Source: Isoetes taiwanensis | Lineage: Eukaryota; Streptophyta; Lycopodiopsida; Isoetales; Isoetaceae | Length of the DNA: 64,000 bases | Direction: 5' to 3' | NCBI GenBank assembly: GCA_021234155.1 | Contig: JAJEKV010000270.1 | Location: 374,001-438,000, forward strand | In this document: one piece after another, positions 60,135 to 64,000 of the stretch | Layout of the letters: every line of letters starts with the position of its first letter | Numbering within the stretch: the stretch's first letter is position 1 | Program-made: the position numbers and the translations under genes | The notes under the pieces: model-generated | What the model was told of the DNA's origin: nothing | Seen by the model: the letters and a program-made list of their open reading frames with translations, nothing else | Databases searched by the model: none

Positions 60135-61626
60135 ATAAAGGAAAGAAATTGGTTAGATTGATATTAATTTAGAAAATAGAACTTTAATAGCGAAATAAAA
60201 TTGAATCAAATAAAAGCTTTTGACACTGATATGCTCTACAATAATATTTTATTCACAAACCTTTAGTAGCAAAATTATAAAATTGAATCAAATAAAAGCT
60301 TTTGACATTGATATATGCTCTACAATAATGTTTTGGGCATAAGCACACTACGGTGTGCCACTTTTGGAACCCTCAAAAGTACACACCGTGGGTAATTTTT
60401 TAAAACGCACTTTCTCTACTAGGTCGACGAAATTTGAAAATAGATTGAAGCCATAAAGGATGGAGGCAAAATTAATGACGACCGGCTACCTCGAAATGAA
60501 GGGATCTCTCTCTCGATTTTACCAAAACATTCCCTCTTGTCTGAAAGCGCCTCATCTCAAATGGGCAAAATTTAGAATACCACAAATTGCTTCTATTTTG
60601 TTCTTCTGTCTCCAATCACGGCAATCTTGTGCTTGATTTCGATAGAGGCATCATCGTAAGCCTGTTATTTTAGAAGCAATCTTTGCTTTCATCATGTATC
60701 TAACTTCCTTTTCTGTATTCAGGTTCACTGAAGCAACAACAAGCACTGAGATTAAGCACTGAGATTTGTAGCGACCGACTTCACTTGAAAAGCAAAACCA
60801 TGCAGTTTGTAGGAGCTTATTTCAAATTGGAGCAAAACCTTGACTTTTAAAGCATCGGAGGTTTCTTATTAACCTCTTTCACTAATTGTTATACTCCTAA
60901 GAGGAGTACAATAGTGGCAAAGCAAATGGCAGTGATAGTTTTCTGATCTACTCTAAATGTTTAGAGCATGAAAAGCAGACATAACTAGAGAATCCTCATT
61001 TTTCACCTACTTGGCTACTTTCAAAATGCCTCACAATCATCTGCATGATACATAGACATAACCAAATAAATTGTACATTATGGTGGCTTCTTATTTTTAG
61101 CATTGTGGTCTTCTAATAGACTATTTAATTAATTAGCATTGTGATTATCTTATTGCATATGCCTCTAGATTAATCTGTGCTCTAGGCAAATTTAACGGTA
61201 AGATTGTACTATGTATCTAACTACTACTAGAATATTATTCAATAAGATTAACCTGTATTCCATATCTGGTTACTAGAAATGTTATATTGCTATTTTCTTC
61301 CTTATATAAGTATTCATTTGCAGCTTGAATTGAAGATCATGCCAAGCATGTGATATTTGACAAGATATGCTAGCATCTTCCAATTTTGAATGCATTCAGC
61401 AAACCCATGGCATTTGTAGGATGTTTGCAGATCAGCGTTTAGTAGCTAAAGTTTACAAGTTTGCTGCATGCTAGATCTCTACCACATGGCTGCATTTTTC
61501 CTCCATAACTATCCCAAATCTCTCAAAAGAGTATTTGTTTTGGTACATAGACTCCTTTGTGCATCTTGAGGTTCTAAATTTTACTAACGTTTATCTTGGG
61601 ATCCATTTCACAGGTGCAGGTGCAGC
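60135..61626. other. Non-coding region upstream of the RING-H2 gene
   Basis: No other gene. A ~50-base duplication (AAATTGAATCAAATAAAAGCTTTTGACA…ATGCTCTACAATAAT) occurs at about 60193-60248 and 60280-60330. The sequence TTTCACAG at 61606-61613 looks like an acceptor, so the RING gene probably has a 5' UTR intron here. Confidence 0.45.
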
Positions 61627-64000
61627 ATGAAGAAAATCCATAGAGTCACGGCGTCTCCCCGACAACCGAAGAAACAAAGAGTCTCGTGTAGCTTGGAGAA
61701 ACTTTCACGCAGTCCTGTAAAAGCGAGTCATCGCTCTTATATTTTAGAAGATCCCATAACATCAAACGAGAAGGAAGAGTGGATAACTCAAGAAGACACC
61801 CTTGTTTCATGCTCCCAGGTGAAGATGTACTTGACAGAGGATATGTTTATTGATATTTGGGGCATTGGTAAGAAAGATGGCAAACAAGGATTCAATCTGT
61901 CACGTCTTAAGAGGCCATTAAAGATTGAGTTCTTGAGGATCTACAAACAAATATTTCAGACTAAAACTGAATTGTACCGTGCTCCAATGTATATGGCTCG
62001 ATGTTTTGCAGCATGGAAACATGGCATTAACATTGATTGGGATAGTGTACGTGAATATGCTCAGGACTGGTCTAAGAAAAAAAAACAAGATGAGCAGCCT
62101 CAACAAAAGAATGAGCAGAAAAAGGATGAGAACCCACAACAACATGACCTGGATTTGTCGTTAACTCTTGCTACTAGATTCATCCAAGTGCTTGAAGAGC
62201 ATGTGAATATTCTAAAAAATACAGCCGCAAATGAAGAGGTACGTGTCAATTATGAGAGTTGGCGAGCTGCCTTGATGGAATTAGAAAGCGCTAAAGCAAA
62301 TTCTAAGTATATAAACGAGCAGGTTGCTAGTTTGAATTTAAAGCTTGAGAGTGTGAAGGTAGAACTTGAAGCAAAGAGAAAGGAGCTTGATATGCAGTCA
62401 AAACTCGTTGAGAAATTGAGCCTTGGATCTCGAGATAGTGTGGAGCTCAAGCTTCAATATCATGAAGAAGTTGATGGAAAAAAGAAAGCAGAGGCTGAAG
62501 TGGAAAAGCTACACATGGATCAGCTTGGAATGAATTACATGGTAAGTGCAAATATGAGAAGCTTAATTACCAATGAGGAAAAGATAGAAGGAATGGAACA
62601 TGGAGTAAAGTTGAAGGAGGAGCTCCATAAAAAACAGAAGAACGTTAATGAGGATATGACCTGCAGGAAAATTAGATTAGAATCATTCATTCGTGCAATA
62701 CAAGAGGGAGGGAGCATGCTGATCATTCCACAGCCATCATGTCCTAGTGAAGATGTTATAACAATGAAAGTTGAGATAGCAACATGTGGGTTTTGTGGAT
62801 TTGGCTATAAAGGCCTCCTATATGCTGCTATAATCACTCCATGCATGCATTCCTTTCATTTGGCCTGTGCAGTGTATACCTTTAAAGTTTCAAATCTTTG
62901 TTGTGTTTGTATTCAAGAGGTCAGTGGGGATTGGCTTCAAAGTATTGGGATTACAACTCATGATACAGGTACATCTCCTCTCCGACTCTTTGTCTTAAAC
63001 GACATGCCTTAAATTATTTTGAAATGTGGCTGCTTGGATGCATGCTTCTTTCTTTAGAAATAAGATGTTAATGCTTGTGTTTAGTGGCTGGAATTAGTTA
63101 GTTGTGAATGAGTAGTTGTGGAGAATGTTAGCTGGCTTGATCATGAAGTATCTATTGTTACAAAAAGTATTACTCATTCTTAAATACCTTGTTTTTAGTA
63201 CTTTGATAAGATTCCATGAGTACTCTAGACACTATAGGCACTTTAAATACTATATGGTTCCTTGTGGGGAACTTTAGATATGTTAGCACTATATCTTATT
63301 ATGAAATAGTATCTAAGTACCTTTTTAGTACATTAAATATAATTCTGGTAGCACTTTAGATATTGCAGGTACTTTGCCTTGGTAAAGTACTTTATATACT
63401 TTGTATTTACTCTCATGTCAATAGGTGCCTTTGGCATTTACAAGGTACTTTGAATATACCCTTGCTTATTAACTTCCTTTGGCATTGTCTTGAGCATGAT
63501 TATTGACAAGATCTGTACCCTCTCATCCTCAAGAGTCCATGTACAACTGCTGTTGGATGATGCAGGAAGTGCGATTTCAAGCTTGGTAACAAAAAAGTCA
63601 TCACCTATAAAGGAAAGGATTACATGGGTTGTTGAGTCTGAGGATGATTGGATGAGCAAGTTAGAACAGCAAAAGGAAGTCTTAAATAGCACTGAGTTGT
63701 CTAAAAGCCCGCAGAACAGTCCAAAAGCTATGACCCAATTCAAGCATACATGTGACAACATGGAAGACCATTTGCTAGATTGTAACCAAGAGCATGAAAT
63801 TTCTGAAAAATTGGATGGAAATAATGGGGTCTTTCTAAAAAATGACTCTATACAAACATGCACCATACCACTTAGATCTGATCATGAAGATGAGCAGCAG
63901 GTCAAACACCTTTGTATGTCCCCCAATTTGTTGTTTGAGAATGATCGGCCATACAATGGACTTACGAGTTGTGATACCACGCCGAAGGATTTGAATTTGC
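61627..64000 (+). CDS. RING-H2 finger coiled-coil protein of unrecognised family (partial, runs off the window)
   Basis: Exon 1 is 61627-62968, donor ACAG|GTACAT. Exon 2 starts at 63536 after AAGAG, the acceptor that keeps the frame, and is open to the window edge. The in-frame stop at 63010 would lie in the intron. Layout: basic N-terminus (1-60); a helical Trp-containing block (about 65-150; DIWGI, RLKRPLKIEFLRIYKQIF, AWKHGINIDWDSVREYA); a Lys/Gln-rich linker (150-173); coiled coil (about 180-345); RING-H2 finger at 387-428. The ligands follow C-x2-C-x15-C-x-H-x2-H-x2-C-x10-C-x2-C (387, 390, 406, 408, 411, 414, 425, 428). Exon 2 is polar and Ser/Asp/Glu-rich. RING-H2 fingers usually recruit E2 enzymes, so ubiquitin ligase activity is likely by family; the substrate is unknown. 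A degenerate relative lies at 38738-41224. Confidence 0.75.
63012..63535 (+). other. Intron of the RING-H2 gene with TACTTT-type repeats
   Basis: Between donor 62969 and acceptor 63535. About 63180-63460 is built from many variants of ACTTTA-ATAC (for example TAGCACTTTAGATA, AAGTACTTTATATAC), a degenerate simple repeat. Confidence 0.5.

Noticed and set aside
63438-63866. 142-codon minus-strand ORF near the right edge
   Set aside because: Antisense shadow of the second exon of the RING-H2 gene, which has the better coding frame and splice acceptor.

Overview
This 64 kb window is nuclear DNA of a land plant. It is AT-rich, gene-poor and full of decayed retrotransposons, with intron-rich genes. 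The strongest taxonomic clue is a minus-strand gene for IFT144/WDR19, an IFT-A subunit needed only where cilia are built. Among land plants that points to a lineage with swimming sperm: fern, lycophyte, bryophyte, or a cycad or Ginkgo. A tRNA-Ser(GCU)-like sequence of bacterial/organellar type inside an IFT144 intron fits early vascular plants, where such tRNAs have been reported. A fern is my best guess; the sequence alone does not prove it.

Layout. 1-1160: fold-back repeat and a ~1 kb inverted-terminal-repeat element. 1336-3384 (-): complete four-exon ATG16 (autophagy). 4020-4647: 5'-truncated LINE with a perfect 16-bp target-site duplication. 6253-6487: Mutator-type MITE with a perfect 9-bp duplication; a second copy in opposite orientation lies at 35338-35573. 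8399-9745: LINE ORF1 fragment. 12369-15381: broken Ty1/copia element with an inverted reverse-transcriptase piece at its end. 15.4-25 kb: mostly non-coding, with short hairpins, tandem repeats and one exon-like pseudogene. 25.0-25.6 kb: frameshifted ORF of unknown function followed by four perfect inverted repeats. About 26-28 kb: end of a 5' LTR, a primer-binding site and a truncated gag-like ORF whose N-terminus resembles the histone H3 tail. 29.0-30.0 kb: tandem and hairpin repeats, one a near-perfect ~100-bp stem-loop. 33.4-38.1 kb: nearly full-length but degenerate LINE (ORF1, endonuclease, reverse transcriptase) interrupted by the second MITE. 38.7-41.2 kb: degenerate relative of the RING gene at the right edge. 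41.9-42.8 kb: Ty3/gypsy integrase remnant. 45291-55345 (-): 21 mapped exons of IFT144. 55.4-61.6 kb: repeats, a LINE 3' end and exon-like debris. 61627 to the window end (+): RING-H2/coiled-coil gene of a family I do not recognise.

The three genes (ATG16, IFT144, RING-H2 gene) have unrelated roles; there is no operon-like logic. The most unusual features are the bacterial-type tRNA in the IFT144 intron, the unrecognised RING-H2 family with a dead relative 20 kb away, the apparent absence of the IFT144 N-terminal propeller exons, and the many perfect short hairpins.
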